Source: Drosophila miranda
Lineage: Eukaryota > Arthropoda > Insecta > Diptera > Drosophilidae
Direction of reading: 5' to 3'
DNA: 64,000 bases
Assembly: GCF_003369915.1 (NCBI RefSeq)
Contig: NC_046676.1
Coordinates: forward strand, 13,064,001 to 13,128,000
Positions 24,901 through 38,479 of this stretch are shown here, piece after piece (position 1 is the first letter of the stretch; each line of letters opens with the position of its first letter). The notes beneath the pieces are model-generated. The model searched no databases. It saw only the letters and a program-made list of their open reading frames with translations, and had not been told where the DNA came from. Both the position numbers and the translations under genes were made by a program.

Positions 24901-26271
24901 TAAATGAGAAAGTGAACTTTTTATTTGCCAAATCGTTTTCGGCGGTGTGGGCATGGCTTGTTTCGTACGGAATCATCCAGGCGGAGCCTGTGATTTTGTT
25001 GCTTAAAAATGAATACAAGATATTCTGCACTCCAACCTACTGCAGTACAACATTGCGTATACGTGATAGCATTCCGCCATCGCCATCCGCCATCATTAAA
25101 TGTACATTACATGTTACATGACATGACATTTGTACTACGTCTGAATTTCATGTGTGTTTGTGTATTTCCTAAAAAACAAGAAACACAGGGCGAAGGATAG
25201 AAATCGGAACATCAGAGCCGAAAAGCTTTTCTTCAACGCTAACAGAGTCGAAAAGCTATTCTGAAAAGTTAACAGTGCCCAAAAGCTTTTCTGCACTTTT
25301 TACATCCGTATGTACTTGCCGATTCTTACATTCATACTAACTACATGTAGAGAAAGAACGTGGAGGATGGATGCTAAGCGATAGAGAGTCTCGCATATTT
25401 GTAAGGTGGGGTTGGGGATGGGTTGGGGGGTTGTATGGGTATTTTGTTTGTTTTGCTTTGCTTCGGTCTTTGTCGTTGTTATTGGTGTCATCGTCGGCGC
25501 TGTCGTCGGCATTTGGCATCGTGTTATTTTTATGCCCGCACGAGAAGCTGTCGTCTTCCTCTGCCTTTTCGTCTTCTGGTTCCCACCGAACGTCCGTGTC
25601 GTGTCTGCGGCTGCACTTCCACTTTCCGCCTTCGTCTCAGTCGTCAACAGGACATCGAGCAGTGCAAGTCGACTGGTCGCACGTGGATGTTGCGGATGTT
25701 GTTGGTGTAGCCCCGTCTTGCCGTTGGCGTTGCATTGACAGTGAGTGAAGTAGAGTGCAGTTTTGGATTTTGTAAAGTTTCGATTTGTTGTCGTTTTCGT
25801 TGTCGTTGTCGTTGCCGTTGCTGTTGTCGCTGCTTCTGGCTGTATCCCCGTGTCCTTGTCCTTGCGTCGCGTGTGTTATCCATAGCCTTGCTCACGGTCA
25901 GGTGCCACAACCCCACACCGCACCCCTCCACCAGCTCATCCGCAAGCTATTCACGAGTGCACTCAGGTCGCAGCCCTTACCCAGCCTCCGCCAATTGAAT
26001 GCAAAAGTTCAGGCTATTCCGAGCGCTAAAAGCCACCCTTCCCCCCACGAAGATATTTGGAATCCATGCATTAGAATTAACGTAAACTGCCTGGGATCGA
26101 CACACACAAGAGCCGGAAGGAGGCTGCGGCTGAGGCTGCCATGTCACACCACTGCCACATGTCATAAGTCAGGGCTGCTGCTCCTCTTGTCCACTCGCAG
26201 CTCTGGGACAGAGCGGATGCCGCTGCAATATGCATTTATACGCTCAGTAAGGGAGTGAGTGCGAGGGAGAG
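24901..26271. other. Intergenic / 5' region of the unrecognised gene
   Basis: It includes a triple 30-base repeat at 25213-25302 (listed separately), a G-rich block near 25400-25440, a GTTGTC-rich stretch near 25790-25840 and CG-richer sequence toward 26270 that is probably promoter and 5'UTR for the exon at 26272. Several long frames at 25370-25750 overlap each other in low-complexity sequence and are not credible genes. Confidence 0.5.
25213..25302. repeat. Three 30-base tandem repeats with an internal palindrome
   Basis: Three direct copies with an exact period of 30, each starting CAG and containing a (G/C)AAAAGCT(T/A)TTC palindrome at 25220, 25250 and 25280. The flanks within each unit are diverged but alignable. 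No known element is recognised. Confidence 0.75.
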
Positions 26272-26482
26272 ATGAGCGAACGCGGCAGCGGAGGCACCGT
26301 CACCGGTGGCCGTCATGCCCGGGTCAGTCCCACGCCCGGACGTGGCAGTAAGATTGCGTACACGCCATGTCCGCGCTCCGAGCCGCCACAGGATCTGGCA
26401 CTGGCAGTGCCGGCCCCAGCGCGCAATTGCCTGGCCATACCCATGTCTTCGCTGCAGACGGCCAACGGACCCAGCAACAAAG
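26272..26482 (+). CDS. Alternative first coding exon 1a of the unrecognised gene
   Basis: ATG at 26272 opens 70 codons rich in Gly, Pro, Ser and Arg, ending at a strong donor (GTAAGT at 26483) in phase 1. The codon pattern is high in GC at third positions, unlike the flanks. The next phase-matched acceptors on this strand are those at 39775 and 40940, so I read it as a distal first exon of the gene whose core lies at 40.9-42.2 kb, giving a protein of about 370 residues. No domain is recognised; the segment looks disordered. Confidence 0.55.
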
Positions 26483-29400
26483 GTAAGTGCGGGTCAGGGT
26501 CATGACAGTCAAATAAAGAAGAACAAGAGATGAAATCCGGTAAATGTGTCTTATCTGACACTAATAGGGCTAATGAGCACAGCGGACACGCTTTTGGCAT
26601 GCAATTGTTATGTCTGTTCTCTTTGGGCTCTGATCTGTTCTGGGTCTGGGTCTCGGCATCCGATCGAACCATTTGTTCCCGGCAATCAAAACGAATAATT
26701 GCGAAAATAGATGTTTACCTTAGCTTCTGTTTTTCCGTTCCTTTTCTTTCCTCTCCCATATTTGTCCCCCTCCTTTATTTCATTTTACCCTTCGAACAAA
26801 TTTAAATGCAACTTTTTGCAGCTGGCGATGGGTGGCACGTGACTTTGATTGCCATTTCATTGTCTTCGGCAATCATCAAAACAAAATTTGTGTTTTTCTT
26901 TCCACAAATACAAACAGAGCGTAGAGCGGTAGAGCCGCAGAGCGTTAGAGCGTTAGAGAGGGGAAAGAGACCTTTTGGCCAAAGACCGACGCCGTCTGGC
27001 GTTTCAAAATCGATTGGCAATTTCTCAGAGCTGATTGCAACCAACACGAAACAGCGGCAGCCCCACAACCCGCAAAGTTTATATTAAAGATCACAGAACT
27101 AGATTTGATTGCCACCAAAATAGAATTCAATGAAATTGTTGGTGTTCCCGTAGTAAGCTACAGTAAGGGGGAAATTGTTTGGTTATTTAAATGCCCGAGC
27201 TGCCGCAAGGATTGACTCATTATGTGGATACATATGTATCTTCTTGATCAGCATGAACAGACGAGCTGACTTAGCCATTTCTACTGCTTATAGCCAAACT
27301 AGAATCTCTTCTGAGTCTGAAATCAGACAGATTGGATCATTTTATCATTCATGGGATTCTCGCAGTCTGCAGTTTGCCTACCACTTTTTACCGCCTGAAA
27401 TCACCAGCGATCTCGAAAATAAATACTTAATTAATAGCACCGACTACGACAGAAACAGAAAAAGAGTTGCAGCAAAGGCCAATGCCAGAGCGTGTGCTAC
27501 TCATAAATCTGGCACCAATCTCTTTGTCTCTTCTGTCTCTGGTTAATTAATACTTTGCCCAGGTGGCCAGAAAAAGTCAATAAAAGGGGTAACGTACAGC
27601 CCCCTTGATCCTTCCTGCTGCTACCCCCTAACGTAGGAAGCGGAAACGTTCGCTCCGCGTGCAACGCTGCGTATGATTTATGCAGCGTTTCAGAAGCTGT
27701 TGCATATGCATGAGCATCATTTGTACAGGTGGGCAGAAGGAGCAAGAGAAGCAGAAATTGCAACAACCGCAATGCAACAATGGGAAATTCCATAGAAAAA
27801 ACGCAAACAAACAGTAAATTGAAAAGCCAACTAGAAGGAAAGGCAAAGGCAAAGGCATCCCACTCACGAAACGGGAGCAGCCAAACTTGGATGCTCTTCA
27901 GGGGCAAAGAGACCTTTTGGCTATAGAAAGGGTATCCCAGCAGCAGCAACAATCATTGGGTGGGTGTTGCTTTTTTGGATCTCTGCCAAACATGGACGAA
28001 ACAGGAAGGACGGATGAACGGACTCAGCCTCCGCTTCAGCCCGGACAATGACAACATTGATAACTAGCTGGCGACACGGCGGCACCCCACTTCATTTATC
28101 AAAATTTACGACTCTGCCAACGGCCGTACAGCAATTGCATTGGCAACAAAGATGTAGATTGCAACTGTCACTGTCATTGCCACTGCCACTGCCACTGCAG
28201 GTGTTTGTTTCTTTGGCTACTTTCAGAACTTTGGCTCCATCCATTGATACATTTTTTGAAGTATTTTATTTGGCAGTTTGTGTCTCATCCTTGGACCCTG
28301 TTCATGGAGGTCCACCATGCGATTGCCAGTGACAGGCAAGGGCCAAAACCGCAGTAAGGTCAATCTCATTACAGCTGACTCACAAAGAAATAAGTAGCCG
28401 GAACAGACCTCAGCTTCCACAGGCCAGCTTTAGCCAAATCCTATTCTGGCAGACAATTCTGGCAGGTATCGCATTCAAAGATCATCGCAGTCTAAGTTGG
28501 GGATAAGAGTTCTCTGATGCAATTGAGTCTATCAAAATGTTTTCGCTACGTACAATATTTAGTACAGATTTTCCCCATGAAATGCCTTCCCAGAGAAACT
28601 TTCTTTGTAAGTTAAACCATAAATATTTCTTCGCTCACTTTCGGCTTGGGTTAATCTTTGGGGCTTCCCCCTCGATTTCATGCTCTATTTAGTGCCCAAG
28701 TACCCCGACATTCTCTGGGCCGTTCCCTTCCTTCTTGGCTTCCCCTTTTCCATCACATTTAATCCACTTGGCAGCCTTTTTCCTTCACGCTCAGATTTAT
28801 TTATGCAGAAAGCAAAAATGCCATAAAGAAATATGCTGGCTATTTATGTACATTAAATTGTACATATTTATGTGTGACGTATGTGTGAGGGCTCAACGAT
28901 TTCCAGGGAAATCTAACAATAAAAATCTTTAATGCATATGCCTGGCTAAGGACTCCATAAAACCCTTTTTGAGCCACAAAATGTATTCATTTACGATGGC
29001 GGAGGTGAAGCCTCCCCTTTCCATACACGTGGAATTTATGGCCTGGCCGCGCTCACAGTCGCGGTAATACCACCTTCTTCTCTGGACTTTTCTGCCGTCG
29101 AATGAATGATGAAGAAATGCGCAAATAAAATGAATGCCAAAGCATGAATCCTGATGCTGCAGGACCCATTTCCGACAACGCCTGCCTACTCCCCTGCAGA
29201 GGATGCATTCAATGGAAAGTCACGTAAATGAAAGTCGGTAGGGGAGGCTCTCAAAAGTACAAATAAAAACCTATGTAAATTGTCTCTACAAGGCAGTAAC
29301 GGAAGGCAGGCGCTATAGGTGCTATAGATCTTCATATAATTTGGGAGTTTTGTGATGTTTATTCTGTACGAGCTCCCTATCTAAAAGTTCCCAGTTGTGG

Positions 29401-31056
29401 GAATAGTTGATTGATGCATGAGAGATATGCGTATGAAGATACAGGCATAATATATTCGCCTGTTGTGTATTGAAGATTCAAGGAGCGGGGAGTGCTGTTC
29501 TCCAGAGATATCGATTTGATACAAATGCGCTCCTATAAGCCCCTTTAAAACCTTCCTCAGTAGTTTTCCTTCTCAGAATAAGCCGAAAAGATGGAACTTG
29601 AAAATTACCTCAAGTCGCGCTAGCAGTTATGCAAAAGAAAATTGGTTGGAAAAGTTTCACTCTTCTTAATCCAAGTACGTCTTTGCCTCTGTGCTGCCTC
29701 TCATTTGTTTAATTTTGCATGATTTTGTGCCATTTTCTTGGGAAAACTTTGTGCGGCATGCAAATGCAATAAGGAAAGCCCAAGAAGAAACTAAATTGAG
29801 TTTCCATGTTGGACAGACCCACACAGAAAGGCCGCCATTATACATACACAGATACGCTCTTAATGCCGCTCTTATTAGAAATGAATACGGTGCTGTTAAA
29901 GTGAAAAATCGCTGACACCAGGCAGAGGGAGCTGCTCTTAATAGCTCTTCACCCTGGCATTCCCTCTGTAGCTCGGTCGCCCAACATTCTGTTGGTTTTG
30001 CGACAAAGTTTCGGCGTTCGTCACTTGAGCGGTGGTGATAAGCTCTTCTGATGAGCCTGAGCCTGATCCGGGGCCAAGCCCAAGGACGCACAAAATTAGT
30101 GGAAGTCGGTGACGGGGGGGCAGAATCTTCGTCTTTGCGGATAATTGATTTGTGGCAATCGTTCAGGATGATGAATGCTTTTGGGAAAATCTCACAAAAT
30201 ATACTTTATGAGCTATGTGGCGGACATTTTTCAGATACTTTAAGCCTCCCAGAAGCCTCCCCAAATCTCCCACTCTCCTTTTTCCCTATTTCTTTTTACC
30301 AAAACAAGAGCGAAAAAAAATTACTTGCACGTTCTAGTCCATAATTTGCAGCAATTGACCAAATTGAAAGGACCACAAACCAAATTGTGGGCGACGTATG
30401 CGGTGGATTTCAAGGCCCTATATGCGCCCCTAAAAATATGCAATAATTTATGACACCAGTCCATGGCGAGAGTGTGTGCATGAATGATATTTTTTAGGGG
30501 AAACGGGAGAGAAAACAAAGAGAATTTTTGTTTATTGTTCAAGGAAGTAGCTGATAACCAGCTATGTTGATTTAAATTAACTTTAAAATTGTATTTATTG
30601 ATTTACTAAGTATTTCGGATCCGCGCAAAATATTTCCGCTTCGTTGGACCCCCCACGAAGACACTTTCCATAAATTTGTGTAGAAATAAATTTCTCAATT
30701 TAACGATTTCCATTGTTGTGGATTTTTGTGAATTATTACTTGCCAGCAAGATATGTTTTTTAGCAGAGCCATAAATATCAGGGCCTGCCGTTGTCTGAGC
30801 CCTGATTTCAGCGCTTATTATGAATAATGACAGCAGAAATTAATTTTGGATTTGGTGTGGTGTGGTGTGGGGTTGCTTGGCAAAAATGAAAAGAAGTTCG
30901 CATTTGATTGACATGCAACTTGGCCTTTTTTATCAGCGTTTGAGCCAAATTTATGGCTGGCTGCACGGGGCCCAGCTATCAATCAGAGCACCTTTCCCAG
31001 GTATGCCTTTCCGTCAGTTTGCTGACACCTGTTGAGAGAGCTGCACCACGTCCGAA
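26483..31056 (+). other. Long intron between first exons 1a and 1b
   Basis: No independent gene found. Features are minor: an AGAGCGTT-type repeat near 26930-26960 and a CACTGC hexamer repeat near 28160-28200. A possible small noncoding exon lies at 30937-31001 (acceptor TTTTTTATCAG, donor GTATGC), of uncertain status. Confidence 0.45.
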
Positions 31057-31243
31057 ATGTATCGCAACGCCGTGCAGAAGTTCTGGGACATGGGCCAATT
31101 CAATCCGGGCTTCGAATTTGACTCTGAGGCGGTCCTCAAGTGCGAGCGGACCCACACGAAGCGCAACAAATTGGCCACCCTGATGAACTGGCTCAGGCAG
31201 TTCAACGAGCCCCCCTCAGAGCCCCTCAAATGCGACCATATGA
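31057..31243 (+). CDS. Alternative first coding exon 1b of the unrecognised gene
   Basis: ATG at 31057 opens 62 codons of ordinary, mixed composition (starts MYRNAVQKFWDMGQ, ends PLKCDHM) running to a donor GTGAGT at 31244 in phase 1, the same phase as exons 1a and 1c. Upstream in the same frame a stop sits a few codons before, so the ATG is the likely start. Joined to 40940 it would give about 362 residues with a different N-terminus. I do not recognise the sequence; protein-like composition and phase are the evidence. Confidence 0.5.
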
Positions 31244-34200
31244 GTGAGTCTACATCCTCCACATATATTTCCATGTGTATGCGGTATGTGGGATGGTGGG
31301 GGCTGCCTTTAAGTGCAAACCAATTTCATGTAAATTGTGCAAATGCTCTCCAACATTTTGTGCGTGCTGATGGTATTTTCCTATGGCCTAGAGGCGGATG
31401 CGCAGGGGGGGGGGAAGAGCACTGACTGTTTGTTATGTGAGGTTATGGCCACTTGTGTCAGCATAGCCATAATGGGCCGGAATTATTTATATACGAGTAT
31501 CAGCATTTTGGCTCTTGCCAATGGCCAACAAGTTTTTATGCCACAATTCTCTCTATTTGGTAATTGGATATATGCGATGCAGCACATGCTTCAATCGATT
31601 GTGGTTGGATATTATGCAAATATCATGTTAAATATAATAGCGCCTTATGCCAACAATTACCCTAGGAAGTGACGCTTATGGGGAAGCTGGAATAAATATT
31701 TCTAAACTACATTTTGGAGCAAGGATTTTGTATTTTTGTTAGAAATAGAGGAAAGCTTCTGATATTTGCATCTGCTGTACATGAACAAATGGTTATGGGA
31801 GGGCGGATCGCTAAGGTAGTGGTTCCAAAGAAGCGGGGTAGCGGGGGTTGAGACGTAATTAATTATGTAAAAGCGTAGGCCCGAGAGCAGTGTGGATCTT
31901 GAGAGAGAGTGGGAAAGCGAGAGCGCTGTTAGACAGTGGGTACAGAGCTCTGTAAGTGGCAGTCCACGGAGAGCGGCGATAACAGCGCTGTTGCTCTGTT
32001 ACATCTTTACAGAAGGATTGCGGAGTCGGTTCTGCCCTTCGTATAACTACTTCTATTTTAAATTTGTAATACAAATTATAGAAAAATCCTTAATTCTTGA
32101 AACATGTCTGTAAAAACTACTGTTTAAGCGGTAGCTATTTTACAGGTACTTTTATTACCGGTTTTACAAACAAAAAATGTACAAACGTACAAAATGTTTA
32201 CCGTTAAAGTTTGATGCGAGTGTAATCAGCCTCTGTCGCCATAAAACCCCCATGCAGTTGCCACACTTTCTCTCTCCCCCCCCTCTCTCTCACATGACAC
32301 AAACGCACACAGACATTCACATAAAGAGCAGAGCGCACACACACATACACAAACACGAAGAAACAGTTTCCGGCCGCAACATTTGCAGCGCGTTTCATTG
32401 CGATGTCGGTGCTGGTTCTTTGGGTCTGTTTTTGGTATTTGCACGTAATTTGCACGTAATTTGCACAACATTTTTCAATTTTATGTTCGCGGAAATGGAA
32501 TGATTCCGTTATTTATGCTCTCCCTTTGTGCGCCGGCCATCTTGTGAGCCCTCTGGCAGCCCCCCTGCGTCTGCCTCTTCTTTCCCCTTGGCTGGGGAAA
32601 AGCAGTTCGGAAAATTGAAACTGATGCAGCCAGAGCCAGCTGAAATGCTGACACAGATTTACTTGTAATTTGCACCACCGCTTTATGGTCTCTGTTTCCA
32701 CCCCGTCCTAATTTCCGTTCCTATGTATCTGCCCTTCTCTTTGTTCTCCGTTAATGGTAGAGTTAATGGAATTTGGAATTTCATGTGGTTAATGGGGGTT
32801 CCCTGATACTCGTGGCACTCGTGGTAGTATTTCATTTTACTGCCAATTGGCACCACAAAACTGTGAACAAGCCCTGCTGTGTGACGTTGGGGATACCCTC
32901 GCACTCACCGACTGATAGATACGTTCTAGCCTTCACTCTGCCCCCTGTAGTGCCAGTTCCCCTGTCCATCAACCGCGTATCTTTGACACTCGCTTATCAG
33001 AATCAAAGCAGAGGCAAAGGTATGTCTTGGACTATATTCTGGATTGACATGCATCACATGCAATGACAGGGGGAGTCTACTATGCGAGCGTTAGTCATGG
33101 AGCAGTCATGGACGTTTGAAAGTAAAGAGAGATTTCGACTATGTGATACCTCTTGTGCAGTAACATACAAAATAAATGATTTCGATGATTCATAGATCCA
33201 ACAGCCAATAGATCGTTAATAATCAGCTCATACTAGACTCATTCTCTCTCCACATGACATGGAAAACTGATGAACGCTCGTTCCGACAGTTCCGTTAACC
33301 GCAAAATCTAATGCGCAAAACTCGACTATGGCATAAATTAGGCATAACATTCTTATTATGATTATTATGGCCTGGAGGAGGACTCAATAACTAACAATCA
33401 AAATGACATTTGCCTTGTGGTAACCCTAATGAGGGCGAAGGGTGAGGTGGAGGGAGAATATCACGTGCCTAGCACCAACTTCGAACAGAATACAAAAAAT
33501 CAACAAGAAACGGTAAAAGTTATGACCTGCTCAAAGGCGCAGAGAGGAAGAAGGAGAGGCAGGAGCAGGAAAATAGCAAGAGAACAGTAAATTTATGCAC
33601 ACGTTAAGCAGCTCATAAAGGAAAAGCCGAAGAGCCAACTAAAGATTTAGTGTGCAGTGCAGAATGGATGGAAAACGGCGACACTTTCAACACTTTTCCC
33701 AGTGCTCCACCACCAGCAGCACTTGAGAAGGCCATGAAAGCGGAATTCATTTGAATTTATAAAGCATGGAATTTCATTTAGATCGGGTCTCTAGGTCGTC
33801 TCCAAGGACTAGTACTGGGAAAAAGGGCTTTCAATAAGCGATTAAACCAAGTCCGAGCCACAATCAACACAGCAATCAAGGGAGGAACATTTAGTTGTCC
33901 GGATGGATTCCAAGCTTGTGGTTTCTATGGGGATAGGGTATTTCCATATTTCCATCGCTGCAGCAGTCACTTAGTGGCAGGACAGTGGAGTTGTTGCGTG
34001 TTGTTTGCCGCAGTTGGTCCGCATGCAACCCAAAAGTAATGGAGAATGGCCAGAGCAGGTCCTGCGGTCCTGCCATCTCGCACAGCACTAATCCCGACCC
34101 TGCTGCATGACAATTGCTGTCGGGGCAAGAGGCAGGCGGAGCGCCCCAACTTAGACACATGTAAATCACAGCTGGTCTCCAGGGGTCCGGGCCAGTTCAA

Positions 34201-37200
34201 GTAGAAAACGGACAGGCACTCCAAAGCTCCAAAGCCCCAAAACCTCACAGATGCGGCCCGCTCTAGTTGCACTTGAGTTGGGGCTTAGTTGGGAAATATC
34301 TGGAAATAATTTCAGCGTGACATATTAATCGTTTTCGGCCCGTGTCCATGTTCTGCCACAAAATGGTTCGGAATCTCCTCTTTAATAATGAGTATTGATT
34401 AGCTGGCATAATGAATGCCCCATTCGTTTGCTCGACAAATGGGCCATTAATGCGATTTGTCTACGGGTTGTGGCTTGCGGGTTGCAATTTGGAATAGCAG
34501 ATTGGAAAATTTCAGCTTGGATTTGAAATAAAGCAGAAACAGAGCCTAAAACATTTCACAGAGAGGATATCCTTATCATTCTCCAAACGGCAACAAATTT
34601 CGATCATTTATTAGCGGAAAAACAAAACAATTATTGATGGAAAGACTTCCGTTTTGGCAGTCAAATTTCTGGCATAGGTCCTGCCATCGCAGGGAAAGGG
34701 TAGGAAATAAATAACATGGACAGAAAATAATCAATAAAAAGGCGATTCTAGAGCAGAGGACGCAGCTGGGGAAAAAATACTAAAGACCCATGAAGGGGTT
34801 GAAAAGAAAATCTACTATAGATAATGTGAAATAGAGTTCTTCTATGAAATCTTGCCTTTAGATGGGGAAACTATTTGCATTGAAATGAGGGAGTATGAAA
34901 TGGAACTGACATTAATTTTTAAAGCTGAGAAAGTGGACAAATGGGTTTTTATGGAGATCCCAGAGTCATGGAAGACAGAAAAAACCTTCCTCTAGAGCGC
35001 TGCCAAGTCCACCTTTGACCCACATCGCCTGGTTTCACTTTCATTTTCGCTTGGCGTTAATTGTTGGCGGCTCGACGAGCCCTGAAATGCTTTACACATA
35101 CATAAAATATGCCCATAATGCCATAAATATTTAATAAATTTGACAAATAACAGTGAACGGCGAGGGCCAGGCGGTCCGTCACAAGGGGCGTATGCGCAAC
35201 AAGTGACGAGCACGAGCAGGCCAGAGCTTTTGGTCTGCCGTGCGCTTGTCTCTGGTTCTGTTCTGCCACTTTACATATATTTAAGTCATAGAGTCGCATA
35301 CAAAGTTAATGAAAAACGCTCGCCGTGCGAGCGATGAGAGATCTGACGGCGACGGCGACGTCGCCAGGCGGCATGGCCGCCTGTCAGCGGAAAAGCTCTC
35401 CAAGTGCCAGTTGTACATCTGACGTGTCGCGGGCAAAACGCTTTTCATTTTCGTGAAACATTCATAATTCCTTGAGTTGTTGCGTCGGCAGGAGCGCGTG
35501 GGACAAAGCGCGTAAATACACGTATTGGATAAACCATTAATGGGCCCACCGATAAGGTCTCCCGATTTCTCTATTGATTGCCACCTGCCCCCGCAGCGGG
35601 TGACGCATAGCCGGAATAGAGCTCGTTTAGGGGTCGTGACTCGGGCCTGGTCTGCACACTTATGTGGAGTTAAACCAATTAGTGTGCCGAGCAGTCCTGG
35701 GCTGAATATTACGCATACGCCCCGACGCACAAGCGAACAACTGCGGTCGGTCCGTGCCTCTGCGTCGGCTAAAACTGGCTGAAACTAATTTGGCAATTGC
35801 CGAAACGTTGCCACAAAGTTTGCACTTGACAAATAAATAGATAAATTGATTCGATTCAAATGAAACCATAATTCGGTGGATTCATGTGTGCCAGCAGCAG
35901 TGAAAATTCAATTTTCCACAAACAAAAGTGCCCAAAAGTGAAACGCGAGCACTGATAAAGATAATTTCTTCATTTGTGCAAGCCCAAACTCTTACCAGAC
36001 ATGACTGACATCCAAATAGTGTATCAAATATAGATATTCAGCTGAAGAGGTACAAGTTTGGTGGCCATGGTTTAAAGAACTCGTAACTCTTAAAGTTTCC
36101 ATCCACGAATGGAAAATATAGAAAACACAAAGAGGAATAAATGAATTGACTCTTTTGAGCAATCAGATTTCAGATCGCCAGGCACATGTATCTCTATGTA
36201 GGTATCGGCCATAGGCGGCTGTGGTGCAGCACCCAAATCATTCACACTTCACACACACGAACACACGAACACACGCACACACACATGCCCGTGATAGGCA
36301 AGGTCAAGGGCCGTCCGACCCGCCTACCTTCCTTGTCTAGGTCACAGCACCCTCTCAATGCTCAATGCTCGATGCTCGCCACCGCACGCTCCCTCTCACG
36401 CCCTCTCTGTTGGCGCAATTCTAATTTTATAATTTTCGTGAGTCTGCTTCTTGCCCGTTTTGGTTTATTTTGGCAGAGGAGAAAACGCAGAAATTGTATT
36501 TCATTAGCTTGTTTATTTTTGGCCAGAAAACGAAACGAAATGCGGCTTCCCAAAAGTGTTTTCTTTTTTGATTTTCTTGGGTTATTATCTCCCGCATCTT
36601 AGCCCGCTGTTGTTTTGGCCGCTTGATTGTTTTGGCCTACGAGTGTATGTATATTTGCTCCGATGTGTGCTCGATGTTTAATGATAGGCATTATTATTGC
36701 AGTAACTGGGGTCGTAAAAGCAATTAATTATAGTGGGCCCCGGGCCCAGCCACTTGAAAATGCTGTAAAAATGTTTACGAGCCATTTTGACGTGGCTCTG
36801 TTTGATTCCTAGTTTCGCTGATGGCCTGCGCGATTGAGGGAGTGCTGATGGCAGGGCTTAAGTGGGTGCCAAAAGGAAGTCCACTGATGGAAATGCAGCT
36901 GGGGCAGCCGATGGGGAAACCGATTTGGCACATAACTGAAATGAAAATTATGCTTTCTTTATGGGCTAATCATTCTTTGAGTTATTATGGGAAAACTTCT
37001 TGAGATTTCATTAAGATAAAGTTCGCCAATTTCGTTTCGCATTAGGCCTAATGAGATTCCCTTTCCCTTGTTCCTTCCTGTGGAATGTCCTTTGTTCACA
37101 GACTTTTACTAATTTTTAAGTGGGTTTCCCCGACAACTAAGAAACACCCTTTTCATGCTTCATTTGCGCCCGCCTTCAGGCTGTTTATAAATGGCCCCAG

Positions 37201-38479
37201 GACCTGGCTAAGCGATTTTCAATTTGTACCCAAAGCCGGCCCCTCAGCCCCCCTACCGCAGGGCTCTCGGAAGCAGCTGTCTAAATTTATCGCGCCAGGA
37301 AATCAATAAGCTACCATAAAACTAATTGCGCCGTGTCTTGAACTAATTAAACTCACACAAACCTGTTCCGACACCCACAAGCCATCCACAAGCCACCCAC
37401 AAGAGTACCCTGCTCTCGGCTTGGAGGCACTTTAATTGCCGAGAATTTGGAATTTTATTTTCCCGCTTTTTCCGGCCATTCCGATTTTCCCCTTTGCCGT
37501 TTTTCCCCTCCTTTTTTTGTTGTTGTTGTTTGGTTTGCCATTTGCCATTCAGCAGTTCGGCTGAGCTAAGTAATTTTGAGACGGAAACCGGCAATTTCCG
37601 TAAGCCGTTGAGCAGCTCCTCACACGCACATATGTACACTCCTGTACATGCCGACACCCACACAAAAACTCCGAAAGTCATTTGGGCCGCCACTCCACGC
37701 CGGACAACAGCCATTTTGGAAGTCAACGAACGGAATGGCGAAGAAAACCAGCTTCCTCCACACTCCTATATACTAACCCTAATGTTTATTACTAAGACTA
37801 CTAAAAGTGGATATGAAATATAAGCTTGTATTAGGTGTGATCACAATTATTTAAGCATTTAACCATCGACTCGTGAGAATCGTTTGCCCATTAAGTTATA
37901 TCAATAACTGCTGATGTTGTGACTTGTATCCAGCACACACACACACACACACACACATATAATCACTCATTACACAGGGTATCCACTAGTCGAACCATCC
38001 AAAGAACATGGAGATAACTTCTCTCCACCTGTGATTTTCCGTACATGGGGGGCGAAGGCAAATAAATTGCAAGTCCTTTAAAACAAAAATTAATACGAAT
38101 TCCACGTAATAACAAAGTTAACAAAGCGAAAGCGCAACAAAAGCAACGCAAATAACTGAAAGTTATCCACCAAATGAAATCCACAGGCACACAGCAAATG
38201 AGATACAAAACAAAAACAAAGACGGGAAACAAGAAAAGCAAAAAAAGCAAGAACAAAGCGCACAGGCCGGCTAAAATAAGCGGACAAACACACACCAATA
38301 CTCCACCCACAGAACATACCACTCACAGCAACCACCCAACCACCCACCCACACAAGCTCCATCCGGTTTGTTGGTCAATAGTAGGAGGACCAACATCACC
38401 ACCACCATAAGCCACAGCGACAAGTCGCCCACACTGCGTACATAGCGTACCCATACCCCTACCCGTACCCGAACTCACG
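31244..38479 (+). other. Long intron between first exons 1b and 1c
   Basis: Seven kilobases with no supportable gene. It contains an inverted-repeat cluster at 31922-31989, (CA)n at about 36255-36285 and 37932-37956, and ordinary AT-rich intronic sequence. Confidence 0.5.

Noticed and set aside
25371-25748. Overlapping frames upstream of the unrecognised gene
   Set aside because: GT-rich low complexity, open in three frames at once; more likely promoter or 5'UTR.
30937-31001. Possible 65-base exon with acceptor TTTTTTATCAG and donor GTATGC
   Set aside because: Splice sites are fair but the product has no support and the phase chain to other exons cannot be verified; noted only as a possible noncoding exon.
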